A program made the translations under genes and the position numbers. This document shows positions 24,000-32,600 of a DNA stretch of 40,087 bases, one piece after another; within the stretch, counting starts at the first letter, position 1; each line of letters starts with the position of its first letter. The stretch comes from SVQP01 sp045594705 (GTDB lineage Bacteria > Bacillota > Clostridia > Oscillospirales > CAG-272), in assembly GCA_045594705.1 (NCBI GenBank), contig JAZNZB010000097.1, positions 1 through 40,087 on the forward strand, written 5' to 3'. Below the pieces are notes generated by a model that ran no database searches, was not told the origin of the DNA, and was given only the letters and a program-made list of their open reading frames with translations.

Positions 24000-24027
24000 C
24001 CGACACCGCCGAGGCGGTGTCGGTTTT
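24000..24027 (+). terminator. Strong terminator closing the surface-protein locus
   Basis: CCGACACCGCC (24000-24010), GA, GGCGGTGTCGG (24013-24023): perfect 11-bp stem, then TTTTATT. Confidence 0.92.
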
Positions 24028-24031
24028 ATTC

Positions 24032-24072
24032 AAATCACCTCTTGCGGATTTGCTTTGTAAGAGGTGATTTTT
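24032..24072. terminator. Second, tandem terminator
   Basis: AAATCACCTCTT (24032-24043) and AAGAGGTGATTT (24059-24070) form a perfect 12-bp stem with a 15-nt loop and T-tract at 24068-24072. With the preceding terminator it isolates the locus from the downstream genes. Confidence 0.8.
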
Positions 24073-24120
24073 ATCGCCGAAAAACAACCGTCGGTTGAAT
24101 ACGCATATCCCACATTTCTA

Positions 24121-24149
24121 TTGCAATTCAAAAAGCCTTATGCTATAAT
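24121..24149 (+). promoter_or_regulatory. Promoter of the gene at 24179
   Basis: TTGCAA (24121-24126), 17 nt, TATAAT (24144-24149) with TGC directly before it (extended -10). Confidence 0.7.
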
Positions 24150-24178
24150 GAAAACAGAAACCGATCAAGGAGGCATAT

Positions 24179-24754
24179 ATGTCCGAAAATCAGTTGAATG
24201 CAAGTGCGTTTGGGGAGAGTATCCGCCGCGGACGCAAGCAAAAGAAAATTGACGATGACAGCTTTGCCCGACGCGCGACGCGCTTTACCTTTGGCGACTA
24301 CGTCGTTGACGTGGACGTGGAAAGAACGCGCGAGATATACAAGAGTTTGACACCGGTATCTACGCGTTGCAAATGCGATTATTGCGCCAATTACGAGAAG
24401 GTCGTAGATAGATTGCCCGTGCAGGTGTTGGATTTCTTTGATAATTTGGGCGTGGACCTTACAAAGATCACAGAAAGCGTTATATATAACCGTAATCGTG
24501 ACGGAAGCGTGCATTACGGCGGATTGCTGCACGTTTGTGGCAAAGTGGTCAAGGGCAAGGAGGACGGTGAGCACATGATCACCTTACGGCCCAAAGAGGC
24601 GTACGGGGTAACCGAGGATTTCAAGGTGTGGTTCAGCGAGGAGAGCCTGATGGTCGAGAAGGAGTTTGACGCGCCCGTGATGCAGATTGACTTTGAAACC
24701 GACCTGCCGTGGGTGTTGGACAAAAAAATATTGGTAAATATCCCGATTGCGTGA
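24179..24754 (+). CDS. Unknown cytoplasmic protein with a C-x-C-x2-C cluster
   Basis: 191 residues, ATG preceded by AAGGAGGCATAT. I do not recognise a family. No signal peptide or membrane helix. The N-terminus is basic (SIRRGRKQKKIDDDSF). CKCDYC (64-69), with a further Cys in LLHVCGK, could bind a metal or form a structural knuckle. The middle YEKVVDRLPVQVLDFFDNLGVDLTK (ends given) looks helical; the C-terminal half is beta-rich. It has its own extended promoter and stands alone, followed by a palindromic repeat. Ordinary codon use speaks for a native gene. Confidence 0.7.
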   Translation: MSENQLNASAFGESIRRGRKQKKIDDDSFARRATRFTFGDYVVDVDVERTREIYKSLTPVSTRCKCDYCANYEKVVDRLPVQVLDFFDNLGVDLTKITESVIYNRNRDGSVHYGGLLHVCGKVVKGKEDGEHMITLRPKEAYGVTEDFKVWFSEESLMVEKEFDAPVMQIDFETDLPWVLDKKILVNIPIA

Positions 24755-24772
24755 TGTAGTGGGGGAATGCAA

Positions 24773-24851
24773 GTGTAACATGGGGACGGGTCCGCGTGAT
24801 GTTGCAAGCCCTAAGGGCGCGGCAATGTTACACGGTTCCGTCCCCTGTTAC
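24773..24851. repeat. REP-like palindromic element
   Basis: GTAACATGGGGACGG (24775-24789) faces CCGTCCCCTGTTAC (24838-24851), nearly perfect inverted ends. Between them is a second hairpin TTGC-AA-GCCC-TAA-GGGC-GCG-GCAA (24802-24824). TGTTAC occurs twice near the right end. GGGGACGG plus GTAACA ends are the kind of extragenic palindrome mobilised by REP-associated (Y1, IS200-like) transposases; no transposase is in the window. Rest of 24755-24929: no gene. Confidence 0.65.
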
Positions 24852-24929
24852 GCGCGAATAAACACCCAACCGGCTTAATGGATTTCTATAGTAAGAGAGT
24901 TCTATTATGCTACAAGGAGGAGAGAGATT

Positions 24930-25436
24930 ATGAAAAGAAAAGAGCTTTATGCGATTGCAGAGCAATTTGCCGCGTACGACGTGCGGTTTTCAGACGAGAA
25001 AGAAAGCTTTGAGATTTTGAATCCGCACGGCAAGGATGCTGTCCTTGTGGAGAGTGAGGGGGGCCTTCAGAGTGAACCGTATATCGTGTGCTATTCCTTC
25101 TTCCACATTCATCTTGAAAGGGCAGAGGAAGTGATTGCATACGTGCGTGACATTTTGGAGGGCAGGAGGCTTGTGATAGGATTTTTCAAGGACGGTCGCT
25201 GGAGCATGAGTGCCGATCTGGATGAGCAGGCGCAGCCGGATCTGTCTTACACAGGTCTTTCAAAGCGCATGAATATGGGCAAATATGGCAGCGACAGGCC
25301 CTATGGCGACCACAGGGAGCTGATCGAGGCAGCAGATTCCTTTTGCGTCAGAGGCTGGGCGCAGGACGTTGATTTTGACGCGGTGTTTGTCCGGGACGAG
25401 CAGGGAAACGTGACAATACAAACATGTGATGCGTAG
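24930..25436 (+). CDS. Unknown small cytoplasmic protein
   Basis: 168 residues with CAAGGAGGAGAGAG before the ATG. No recognised family, signal or membrane segment. The pattern is alpha/beta: an N-terminal helix (MKRKELYAIAEQFAAY), then strands, a helix (AEEVIAYVRDILEG), a strand with IGFFKDGRWSMSADL, and a conserved-looking GKYGSDRPYGDH. It could be a small enzyme-like or immunity-like fold, but nothing shows a function. No convincing terminator follows before the next promoter at 25480. Confidence 0.65.
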   Translation: MKRKELYAIAEQFAAYDVRFSDEKESFEILNPHGKDAVLVESEGGLQSEPYIVCYSFFHIHLERAEEVIAYVRDILEGRRLVIGFFKDGRWSMSADLDEQAQPDLSYTGLSKRMNMGKYGSDRPYGDHRELIEAADSFCVRGWAQDVDFDAVFVRDEQGNVTIQTCDA

Positions 25437-25479
25437 GAGCATCAGAATTGAGTTGTTTTACATTTGATGAGTGTTTCTC

Positions 25480-25508
25480 TTGAATTTATTGCAAAGCCGT
25501 GATATAAT
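25480..25508 (+). promoter_or_regulatory. Promoter of the NagD-like gene
   Basis: TTGAAT (25480-25485), 17 nt, TATAAT (25503-25508). Confidence 0.75.
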
Positions 25509-25538
25509 GATGATAATAAAACGTATAGGAGAACGACA

Positions 25539-26312
25539 ATGCAGGAAATTCTTGATAAAAAAGGCTTTATATGTGATATGGATGGCGTGATCTATCACGG
25601 CAACGAGATTTTGGACGGTGTTCGGGAGTTTGTCACATGGATGCTGGAGCATGACAAGAAATTCGTATTCTTGACCAACAGCCCGGAAAGAACGCCTCAT
25701 GAGCTGAGCATGAAACTGGAGCGCATGGGCCTGAGCATTTCTGCCGACCATTTTTACACAAGCGCAATGGCAACTGCCGAGTTTTTGCATTCGCAAGCCC
25801 CCGGCTGTACGGCTTACGTGATCGGTGAAGCTGCACTTTCCAAAGCCTTGTACGATAAGGGCATTTATATGAATGACATCAATCCCGATTACGTTGTCAT
25901 CGGTGAAACGCGCACGTATTGCTTTGAAAAGCTGGAAAAGGCGATTGCGCTGGTCAACAACGGAGCAAAGCTGATCGGTGCAAATCCCGACACGATCGGC
26001 GTGACCGAGAAGGGCATTATGCCCGCTACCGGCTCGCTGGTGGCTCCCATTGAGATCGCGACCGGTAAAAAAACTTATTTTGTGGGCAAGCCCAACCCGC
26101 TGATGCTGCGCCATGGCTTGCGTATGCTGGATTGCCACAGTAGCGACATTGCGTTTATCGGCGACAGAATGGATACAGACATCATTGCGGGGATTGAATC
26201 CAACGTGGATACCATCCTGGTGCTCAGCGGTGTGACCTCACGCGAGGATATCAACAATTTCCCTTATCGCCCCAAATACGTGCTGGACGGTGTGGGTGAC
26301 ATCATTCGATAA
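25539..26312 (+). CDS. HAD-IIA (NagD-like) sugar/nucleotide phosphatase
   Basis: 257 residues, typical of the family. Motif I DMDGVIYHG starts with nucleophile Asp13 and acid/base Asp15; motif II is FLTNSPERT (residues about 44-52); the C2 cap lies between about 80 and 180; the motif III Lys is in FVGKPNP; motif IV is AFIGDRMDTDIIAG. All catalytic residues are present. NagD-type enzymes dephosphorylate nucleoside monophosphates or sugar phosphates in the cytoplasm; the substrate cannot be read from sequence. RBS AGGAG is 10 nt upstream of the ATG. Own promoter; the next gene has its own promoter too. Confidence 0.85.
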   Translation: MQEILDKKGFICDMDGVIYHGNEILDGVREFVTWMLEHDKKFVFLTNSPERTPHELSMKLERMGLSISADHFYTSAMATAEFLHSQAPGCTAYVIGEAALSKALYDKGIYMNDINPDYVVIGETRTYCFEKLEKAIALVNNGAKLIGANPDTIGVTEKGIMPATGSLVAPIEIATGKKTYFVGKPNPLMLRHGLRMLDCHSSDIAFIGDRMDTDIIAGIESNVDTILVLSGVTSREDINNFPYRPKYVLDGVGDIIR

Positions 26313-26350
26313 ATGAGGTTTGCGCCCCCGGGTGAATCGTGGGATCAATC

Positions 26351-26379
26351 TTGACATACCCATCCTCTTGTGATAAAAT
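26351..26379 (+). promoter_or_regulatory. Promoter of the aminotransferase gene
   Basis: Perfect TTGACA (26351-26356), 17 nt, TAAAAT (26374-26379). Confidence 0.8.
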
Positions 26380-26412
26380 ATAGTGTGTTCTTTTGTCGGG
26401 AGGTGGTGTGAC

Positions 26413-27261
26413 ATGGCAACCAAGGCATATTTTAACGGACAGATCGGGAACTGGGACGAGATGGTCATCCCGCTTTCGGATCGCTCCGTGTTTTTTGGTG
26501 ACGCGGTATACGACGCTGTGCTGGTGCTGGAAAAAAAGCCGTTTGCGCTTGATTTGCACCTTGACAGGCTGTACAATAGCTGCGCATTGACCGATATTGT
26601 GTTTTCCATGCCGCGCGAGCAGCTGATGAGCGAGATCGGCCGCCTGCTTGCAGCGTCCGAGGGTGACGCGCACATGCTGTATCTGCAGGTCACGCGCGGA
26701 GCAGCACCCCGCAAGCACGAGTATCCCGAGGGGGCCATACCCAATCTGATCATGTTTGCAAAGCCGATCGCGCTGACGCCCAAGGATAAGGTAGTCAAGC
26801 TGATCAGCATGCAGGATCTGCGCTATGAGTACTGCCATATCAAAACCACCAATCTGTTGCCCAACGTGTTTGCGTCCGAACAGGCGACGCGCGCGGGGGC
26901 GGACGAGGTGCTCTGGCACAGAGGTGGCCGCGTGACCGAGGCCGCGCACAGCAGCATTCTGATGATCAAGGACGGTGCGGTAGTTATGCCGCCGCTGGAT
27001 CATTTGGTGTTGCCCGGTATTACGCGAAAGGTCGTTCACAACCTTTGCGATAAGAACGGCATCGGGGTTGAAGTGCGCGAGTTTACGGTGGACGAGGTTA
27101 TGCAGGCGGACGAGATCATTCTGTGCAGCACGACCAAGAATATTCTGTACGTGTCCGAGATCGACGGTATCGCGGTCGGCGGCAAGGACAGGGAACTGGC
27201 GCAAAGATTGCAGGAATTGTTCTTTGACGAGGTCTACGCGCAGACAGGCGTGAGGTTTTGA
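26413..27261 (+). CDS. dat: Class IV aminotransferase, probable D-amino-acid (D-alanine) transaminase
   Basis: 282 residues from ATG 26413, which has GGGAGGTGG upstream. PLP lysine Lys144 lies in CHIKTTNLLPNVFASEQA, and Glu176 in VTEAAHSS fits the residue that contacts the PLP ring. RGAAPRKHEYPEG (95-107) matches the substrate carboxylate-trap loop of Bacillus D-alanine aminotransferase (R-x-H). This favours Dat over branched-chain aminotransferase. The enzyme interconverts D-Ala and D-Glu with their keto acids and so supplies D-glutamate for the cell wall. Monocistronic, with its own promoter and terminator. Confidence 0.85.
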   Translation: MATKAYFNGQIGNWDEMVIPLSDRSVFFGDAVYDAVLVLEKKPFALDLHLDRLYNSCALTDIVFSMPREQLMSEIGRLLAASEGDAHMLYLQVTRGAAPRKHEYPEGAIPNLIMFAKPIALTPKDKVVKLISMQDLRYEYCHIKTTNLLPNVFASEQATRAGADEVLWHRGGRVTEAAHSSILMIKDGAVVMPPLDHLVLPGITRKVVHNLCDKNGIGVEVREFTVDEVMQADEIILCSTTKNILYVSEIDGIAVGGKDRELAQRLQELFFDEVYAQTGVRF

Positions 27262-27268
27262 ATATGAG

Positions 27269-27296
27269 AAAACGGCGGGGAAGTCCCGCCGTTTTT
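27269..27296 (+). terminator. Terminator of the aminotransferase gene
   Basis: AACGGCGGG (27271-27279), GAAGT, CCCGCCGTT (27285-27293) and T-tract, 10 nt after the stop codon. Confidence 0.9.
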
Positions 27297-27380
27297 GCGA
27301 AAAAAATGATTGTAGGGGAGGAAAAATGAAAAGGGCTGCCCTTCGGGCATTTCTCATAAGGAAGTCTAATCTAAAATACC

Positions 27381-27428
27381 GTAGGGGCGAACTGTGTTCG
27401 CCCGCGGGAGACCGCAGGTCTCCCCTAC
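27381..27428. repeat. GTAGGGG-type palindromic repeat
   Basis: Outer ends GTAGGGG (27381-27387) and CCCCTAC (27422-27428). Inside are two more hairpins, GGGCGAA/TTCGCCC and GGGAGACC/GGTCTCCC. This form is common as an intergenic repeat in Firmicutes. Confidence 0.65.
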
Positions 27429-27494
27429 AGACACATATAAATTGCGGCAGAGGTATTGTTTCCTCTGCCGATTTGTGTTATAATGAAACTAACA

Positions 27495-27634
27495 AAAAGC
27501 CTTCCTCCGGGAGGAAGGTGGCACGCGGAGCGTGACGGAAGGAGCCTGCGTGACTTTAGTTTTGTACCAACTTTATTGTAACGCGCTCTCCCTCAGTCAG
27601 CTTCGCTGACAGCTCCCTCCCGGAGGGAGCCTTA
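27495..27634. repeat. MITE-like element with two palindromic arms
   Basis: The left arm (27495-27544) begins with the palindrome CTTCCTC-CGG-GAGGAAG. The right arm (27588-27634), read in reverse, begins with GGCTCCCTCCGGGAGGGAGCC and continues with a TCAGCGAAGCTGA palindrome. The arms are similar but diverged, in inverted orientation, around a short AT-rich core. It looks like a non-autonomous mobile repeat. Confidence 0.6.
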
Positions 27635-27729
27635 TTATACGCGCAGCTCCAGGGGTATGGGCTTTGCCCGATGCCTTTGTAATACAAAGGCGAAACTGGC
27701 GATAAAACAGAACGACAAATAAGAATTTA

Positions 27730-28302
27730 ATGGATGAACAAAGAAGGGAAAGTATAGTGGATAAAATTTTGAAATATAAAAAAGCATCAAATGTTTTTAG
27801 AATAACCCTTATTTTGGGCGCAATATCTTTAGGTGCTTATCATATAATTTCTCTTATTAATTCACAGGAATTCTTCGGCCATGCAATGATATCAACTATT
27901 TTGTTTTATTCATTTGTTGTTGTAGCACTCATTTTTATGACTATTTTTGATATCAAGAGATATAAACTTCTTGATGAAGTGTTTGGTAAAGTTGATGATG
28001 CAGATAAAGAAATAGCTAAAAATTTGCTTTGTAGAATAAAAGAAGTTGGTATTGGAGAGTTCAGCTTTTTGAATTATGAAGATGAAATAAGATTAGAGCA
28101 CGAGTCATCCCAATTAAAATTATGCTTAAAGCAAATTATTAAAGGACATAAAATATATTTTGGTTTAGTAAAAGTTTATTTTGAATTGTTTGAAGAAATA
28201 AAAGATAAAGTAGATTCATTTACACCAAATGATATGCTTGAATATAAATACTTGACCGAATTAATTCCTCTGTTAGAAAGAAACAGCCAAAACCAAATTT
28301 AA
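27730..28302 (+). CDS. Two-helix membrane protein, AT-rich, unknown
   Basis: 190 residues. The gene is strikingly AT-rich compared with all neighbours and uses AAA, ATA, TTA and AGA codons, a sign of recent acquisition. Two membrane helices (about 23-43 and 55-77) are followed by a helical cytoplasmic domain (about 85-185) rich in Lys and Glu. The N-terminus is basic. I recognise no family; small two-helix proteins with such tails occur among phage and defence-associated effectors, but nothing here shows that role. The ribosome site upstream is poor (AATAAGAATTTA), so the exact start is uncertain. It lies between a MITE-like repeat and a terminator. Confidence 0.65.
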   Translation: MDEQRRESIVDKILKYKKASNVFRITLILGAISLGAYHIISLINSQEFFGHAMISTILFYSFVVVALIFMTIFDIKRYKLLDEVFGKVDDADKEIAKNLLCRIKEVGIGEFSFLNYEDEIRLEHESSQLKLCLKQIIKGHKIYFGLVKVYFELFEEIKDKVDSFTPNDMLEYKYLTELIPLLERNSQNQI

Positions 28303-28363
28303 GTATATTAACTTAGACTAAAACGAATAACCAATTTCCAATTTATCGGGCAGAACAAACGAG

Positions 28364-28399
28364 CCCCGACAGACCTTTACAAAAAATCTGTCGGGGTTT
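28364..28399 (+). terminator. Terminator after the AT-rich gene
   Basis: CCCCGACAGA (28364-28373) and TCTGTCGGGG (28387-28396) form a perfect 10-bp stem with a 13-nt loop and a TTT tail. Confidence 0.8.
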
Positions 28400-28506
28400 A
28401 TGATTTGTTTACCGCGGATCAATTTCGCAATGTGGTCGCAAACCAATTCGTAATTTCTCCGCTAATTTTGCACTCACTTGCGGCAGCCCTGTTTTGTCGT
28501 TATTGT

Positions 28507-29367
28507 TTACTTTGCAAAATACTGCTCGATCTCGCCAAACGTGCCCCTGTAGCACACGACGCATCCGCCGTCCATAAAGCCCACGAAATGCATGCCGACG
28601 TAAATGTCCTCTCCATCATCGTTGTCAAAAGCAGCTTTCTCAAGGATCTGATAGACAAAATACGTATAAGACATGCCGAATTTCGGTTCTAATGCCTGCG
28701 TGTAGAGGTAGGCGCGATCTTGCGCGGGGGAAATGATGAGATAGGTGGGGACGAAATCCTCGCTATCCTCCTGCGCCAAAAAGTCAATCTGATAGAAGGT
28801 GTAGCCGTCTGCCTCCATTTCGGTCTTGATCGCCTCGATATCCACACGCTTGATCTTTCTCTTGAGCTCTTGCGTGTTCTCGGTGGGGACCTCCAAGGCT
28901 TGCGGAGTGCCGAGCTCCAAAATCTCCATCAGCTCCACGTGCGAGCTTTTGAGCGTCATGATATAGCAGTTGGAAATACGCAGATAGTTGACGTACAAGG
29001 AGTGGTCGGCAGGAAAGATGCCCGACGGAAAATAGTCGAGCATGCCGACCTCTTTATAGGCAGCCTGCGCCTCCTTGGCGGTTGCAAATTCATAGATGAG
29101 TATGGTTTTCTTGCTCTCGCCCTCTGCGAGCTGATAGATATAAGTCGTGCCGTTGTCATATATGCTATCCTGCTTACTCTCCTGTAAGCTCCAGCCCGCC
29201 TGCTCCAGCGCGGTGCGGATATCGGCACCGTCCATACCCTGGACGTTGCGATCAAAATAGCAGGGGTAAATGGTAACCGTCTCCTTGCCGCAGCCCGTGA
29301 ATACCGACAGTGCCGTAAGGCAAAGCATCAAGGCGCAGATTAGTGCCCAAACGCGAAATTTTCTCAT
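28507..29367 (-). CDS. Lipoprotein of unknown function
   Basis: 286 residues; CAGGAGGGATATAT upstream. The signal peptide has a basic start (MRKFR), a hydrophobic core and the lipobox VFTGC with Cys26, so the mature protein is lipid-anchored on the outer face of the membrane. The rest is soluble. YIYQLAEGESKKTILIYEFA and TAKEAQAAYKEV resemble the strand-helix pattern of a small alpha/beta fold, seen twice, so two similar subdomains (about 40-150 and 165-280) are possible. No catalytic motif is recognised. It has its own promoter (29395-29424) and stands apart from the glycosidase unit. Confidence 0.8.
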   Translation of the reverse strand: MRKFRVWALICALMLCLTALSVFTGCGKETVTIYPCYFDRNVQGMDGADIRTALEQAGWSLQESKQDSIYDNGTTYIYQLAEGESKKTILIYEFATAKEAQAAYKEVGMLDYFPSGIFPADHSLYVNYLRISNCYIMTLKSSHVELMEILELGTPQALEVPTENTQELKRKIKRVDIEAIKTEMEADGYTFYQIDFLAQEDSEDFVPTYLIISPAQDRAYLYTQALEPKFGMSYTYFVYQILEKAAFDNDDGEDIYVGMHFVGFMDGGCVVCYRGTFGEIEQYFAK

Positions 29368-29394
29368 ATATATCCCTCCTGTTTTTCTATGTTT

Positions 29395-29424
29395 ATGATA
29401 GCATAACCGCTACGGGTTTGTCAA
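29395..29424 (-). promoter_or_regulatory. Promoter of the lipoprotein gene
   Basis: Minus strand TTGACA (29424-29419), 18 nt, TATCAT (29400-29395). Confidence 0.75.
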
Positions 29425-29633
29425 GTGCCGTTTGCCCTTGGGCGTTTGACTACCCCCATGCAACGCGCAACAGCCCTTTTCACCTATATAGTCGTTTTTT
29501 CTGACCCAAAAGTACGGGAATTTTTGAAAAAATATAAAAAAATGCTTGCCTGATCGGCGTGCAAAATTAGCGGGATAGTATACGAAAAAAATAGTTGCCG
29601 CAGGCGCTGGCGATCACATAGAAACAAACAAAT

Positions 29634-29666
29634 AAGGACTGTATCCAAGTGATACAGTCCTTTTTT
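29634..29666. terminator. Bidirectional terminator after the glycosidase-like gene
   Basis: AAGGACTGTATC (29634/29635-29645), CAAGT, GATACAGTCCTT (29651-29662): 12-bp stem. It serves the minus-strand gene that ends at 29671; the T-tract on the plus strand would also stop transcription from the other side. The rest of 29425-29633 holds no gene. Confidence 0.85.
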
Positions 29667-29670
29667 GGTA

Positions 29671-32600
29671 TCAGTTCTTTTTCTTTTTGCATGCAGCTGC
29701 GCAGATGCACAGTGCAACCAGAGCCATGGGGGCAGCCAACAGGGATTTGCATCCCTTTTTTTGCTCCTCGGGCTCGGTGGCCGATTCGGCTCCGTTTTCC
29801 GGATCAGTCTCAGACTCGGGCGCAGTGCCCATGTTCAGCGAGTCAAGCAGGTGCTTGTCGGGTGTGTAGTCTGCTTGTTCGGTGCTCTTTGTCAGAGCAC
29901 TGTCCACTCGGCCGCCCTCGGCAACCTGCGTTTCGTATGCGATGTAGAGGTTGGCAAATTCCATGGTCTGGAAGCGTGTGGTCAGCGCGATCTGCGAGCC
30001 CTGGGAATTGAGTCGGGTGTTTTCCACCTCCAGCACCTGCTTTCCGTCTGCATCGTATAAGGTCGCCTTGCCGTAGTATTGCTGGCCTGTGCCGTCGGAG
30101 TCATACGTGACACCGGGGTTCTCCATCTTGACCGTGCACATCAGCGCGTCGTTCATATAGATGGATACGGTCTGGCCGTCGTCCACCACGCGCAGCTTGA
30201 ACCAGCCGTCCTCTCCGGGCGTGAATTTACCCGAGTAGGGGAAGGAGTGCGAGGCAGAGGCCACGCCAAGTCCGTCCTGGGCATAACGCTTGATGCGGAT
30301 GGTGATGCGGTCTTGCTCGGGATAAATGCCGATGCCCGAGCCTGCGGTGGACGAGCCGCCGTACGTGCGGCCACCGTTTTCTGCATACCAGTCCCATTCA
30401 AAGTAGTTGAATACCTGCGGAATGCTGTGGTTGGCAGGGTTGGTGGGGGTATATGCACCCGGCATCTCGCCGCGTACGTAAATGGCACTGTTGCCATAGT
30501 CCACCATGTGTACGTCTGCCGCGAATTCGTAAGAGCCCTCCACGTCGTTCCAGGTGCGCAGGTCGCTGACCTCCTTCATGCGCAGGTAATTGAACTTCTC
30601 GCCCTTGATCACCTGCACGGTGCTGGCGGAGGTGCCGCCTGCATGCTGGAATTGCTCGGCGATCGGAGTGCTTGTCACAAATACGCCCGGCTTGACGTCA
30701 CAAAGATCGTACAGCACGTCTACGACGGCATTCTTGAGCGTGATATTTGCGTCGCCCTCGGGCTTTTGCACGTGTGCTCCGTTTTGCACCGCCGCGGTTG
30801 CGTCATAGACCAGCGTGGTCTTGGGGATCTCGCGGTCGGTGTAGGACTCACACTTGTAAACGAAGCCAAAGCGGTTGTCGGGAGCGGTGTCGCCAAGGTC
30901 CATAAAGGCCATGGGGTCGCCGTTGCTTACCGAATTGTCCGCCCATTTGAAGGTCATGTGCTCGATCTTGTCCTGTGCGCCAAGCAGGGATTTGCTCAGC
31001 GAGATAGCCATGTAAGAGCCCTCGAGATAATAGTATGCACCGCCCACGATTTCGGTCTCAAAGGTGTTGTCCTTGAATTTTTCCACCGTGACCACAAAGG
31101 AATCGCGGTCGCGATTCAGCACAAAGTCGTAGCCCTCCCAGCCCGTGGCGGCGTCGCCGTCCACGTTGAGATAGAGGTTCATCCAGGTGGAGTCGGTGTC
31201 AATGATGATATCGGACGAGGTCTTAACCAGAAAATAGAGATTGGCCGAGTCCTGCGAGATTTTGGCAAAGTCAAAATCGTTGCGGCCTGTGTTGTTGATA
31301 TAGCGGAAATGGGGATCGTAGGAAATGGTGTTGCGGTGCTCAATATCGTAAAGGGAATCCATATACGTCAGTTGCACATCATCCCACGAGGAAAGGTCAT
31401 AGATGTCAATGGTGGTTTGGTTATCCGCGACGGGGGCGGCGGAGATGCCCTTGTAGCGGCGGATCTGATCCACCATCTGATAATAGTAGTTATCGCCAAT
31501 GCCATAGCCGTCCCGGTTGCGCATTGGCTCACCGTCGCGCGAGAATTCGCAGTTGAATTGGTCGATATACTGGAATTTGGCATTCGTGCCTGCCATGGAC
31601 TGTCGGGTATCGTGGTGAACGCAGCCTGCGATCCATTCGTTCCAGCCCGTAATCATGAGCACGAAGGGCTGATCCTTGTCCACATTGTCGCCCACCAGCG
31701 TTTGCATGGCGTTGAATTGTGAGGTAAAGCCCAGTCCAAGCCCTGCCTGCTCAACGGCAGAGAAGGCCATGTCGCTGCTTTTGGTAGGTTGTCCGTTGAC
31801 AAAGCTGCGTCCCTTGGACATGGAGGGATGGTGACCCATGGCGATCGAGAGGGATTCGATGTTGCCGTCGGCATCGCGTCCCCAGCCGCCGTTTTCCATG
31901 CGGGCGGCACCCGTTTCGGGGTCGTACCGGTATTCCTGCAGCCAGGACCAGTAATTGTCCCGGTCGATCCAGGCCCAGCTTCCGCGCACCGTGAATTTTT
32001 CGTCCACCTTTTTCTTGATCTCGCCCGAAAGGCCGGAATAGTTGCCGAACACCAGCGGCTTGCCCTCCCACATAAAGAAGAGCTCCTCGTATTTTTCCCA
32101 GTTTTCATCGGCGTAGACCGTGGCGAACAGGGTATTCATGTTGGATTGGAAGGTGGAGGGGGTGTCACCGTTGAAGAAGACGATCTGCGGCGTGTCAATG
32201 CCTTGGCGACGCATGGAAAGCCAGGTGTCAAACAGAGCGGTATGTCCCGGGACGAACACCTCCGCGTTGGATACGTCAAGGAAGATAAAGTCCACGCCCG
32301 CCTGCTCCAGCATATAGGCGTGCTTGCGGTAGACCCAGGTGTCCGTGTTGCGGTAGTAGCCAAAGTAGGGCTCTGCCCAATAGGCCTCGCCGCCCTTTTC
32401 TTCAATGTATTTTTTTGCGTCTTTGTAGCCCATTTCCAAGTAGAGCTTGGTGTTGTCCTGCACCACCTGTCCTGCGCCTACCCAGCAAAGGAAGTAGAAA
32501 AGACCTACGTATCTTTGCTCGTTGGGCTCTCCCGCCATGGCGTTGTCCGCGATGGTGCGATCCAGTGCGTCGGTTGCCGTCCAGGTCGAGTAATCGATCG

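Larger units (their letters stand above)
27297..27729. other. Repeat-rich intergenic region
   Basis: About 430 nt with no convincing gene. It holds a GTAGGGG-flanked palindrome (27381-27428), a 9-bp hairpin CGGCAGAGG/CCTCTGCCG (27445-27470), a possible promoter TTGTTT-N17-TATAAT (27456-27484), a two-armed inverted repeat element (27495-27634) and a palindrome GCCTTTGT-AAT-ACAAAGGC (27673-27691). Confidence 0.7.

Noticed and set aside
27495..27634. CRISPR-like repeat
   Set aside because: Only two inverted arms, no regular direct repeats or spacers.
30079..31722. 547-codon plus-strand open frame, and a similar one at 31789-33516
   Set aside because: Both are antisense to the secreted glycosidase-like gene, which has signal peptide, domains, ribosome site and terminator; these are by-products of its GC-rich codon pattern.
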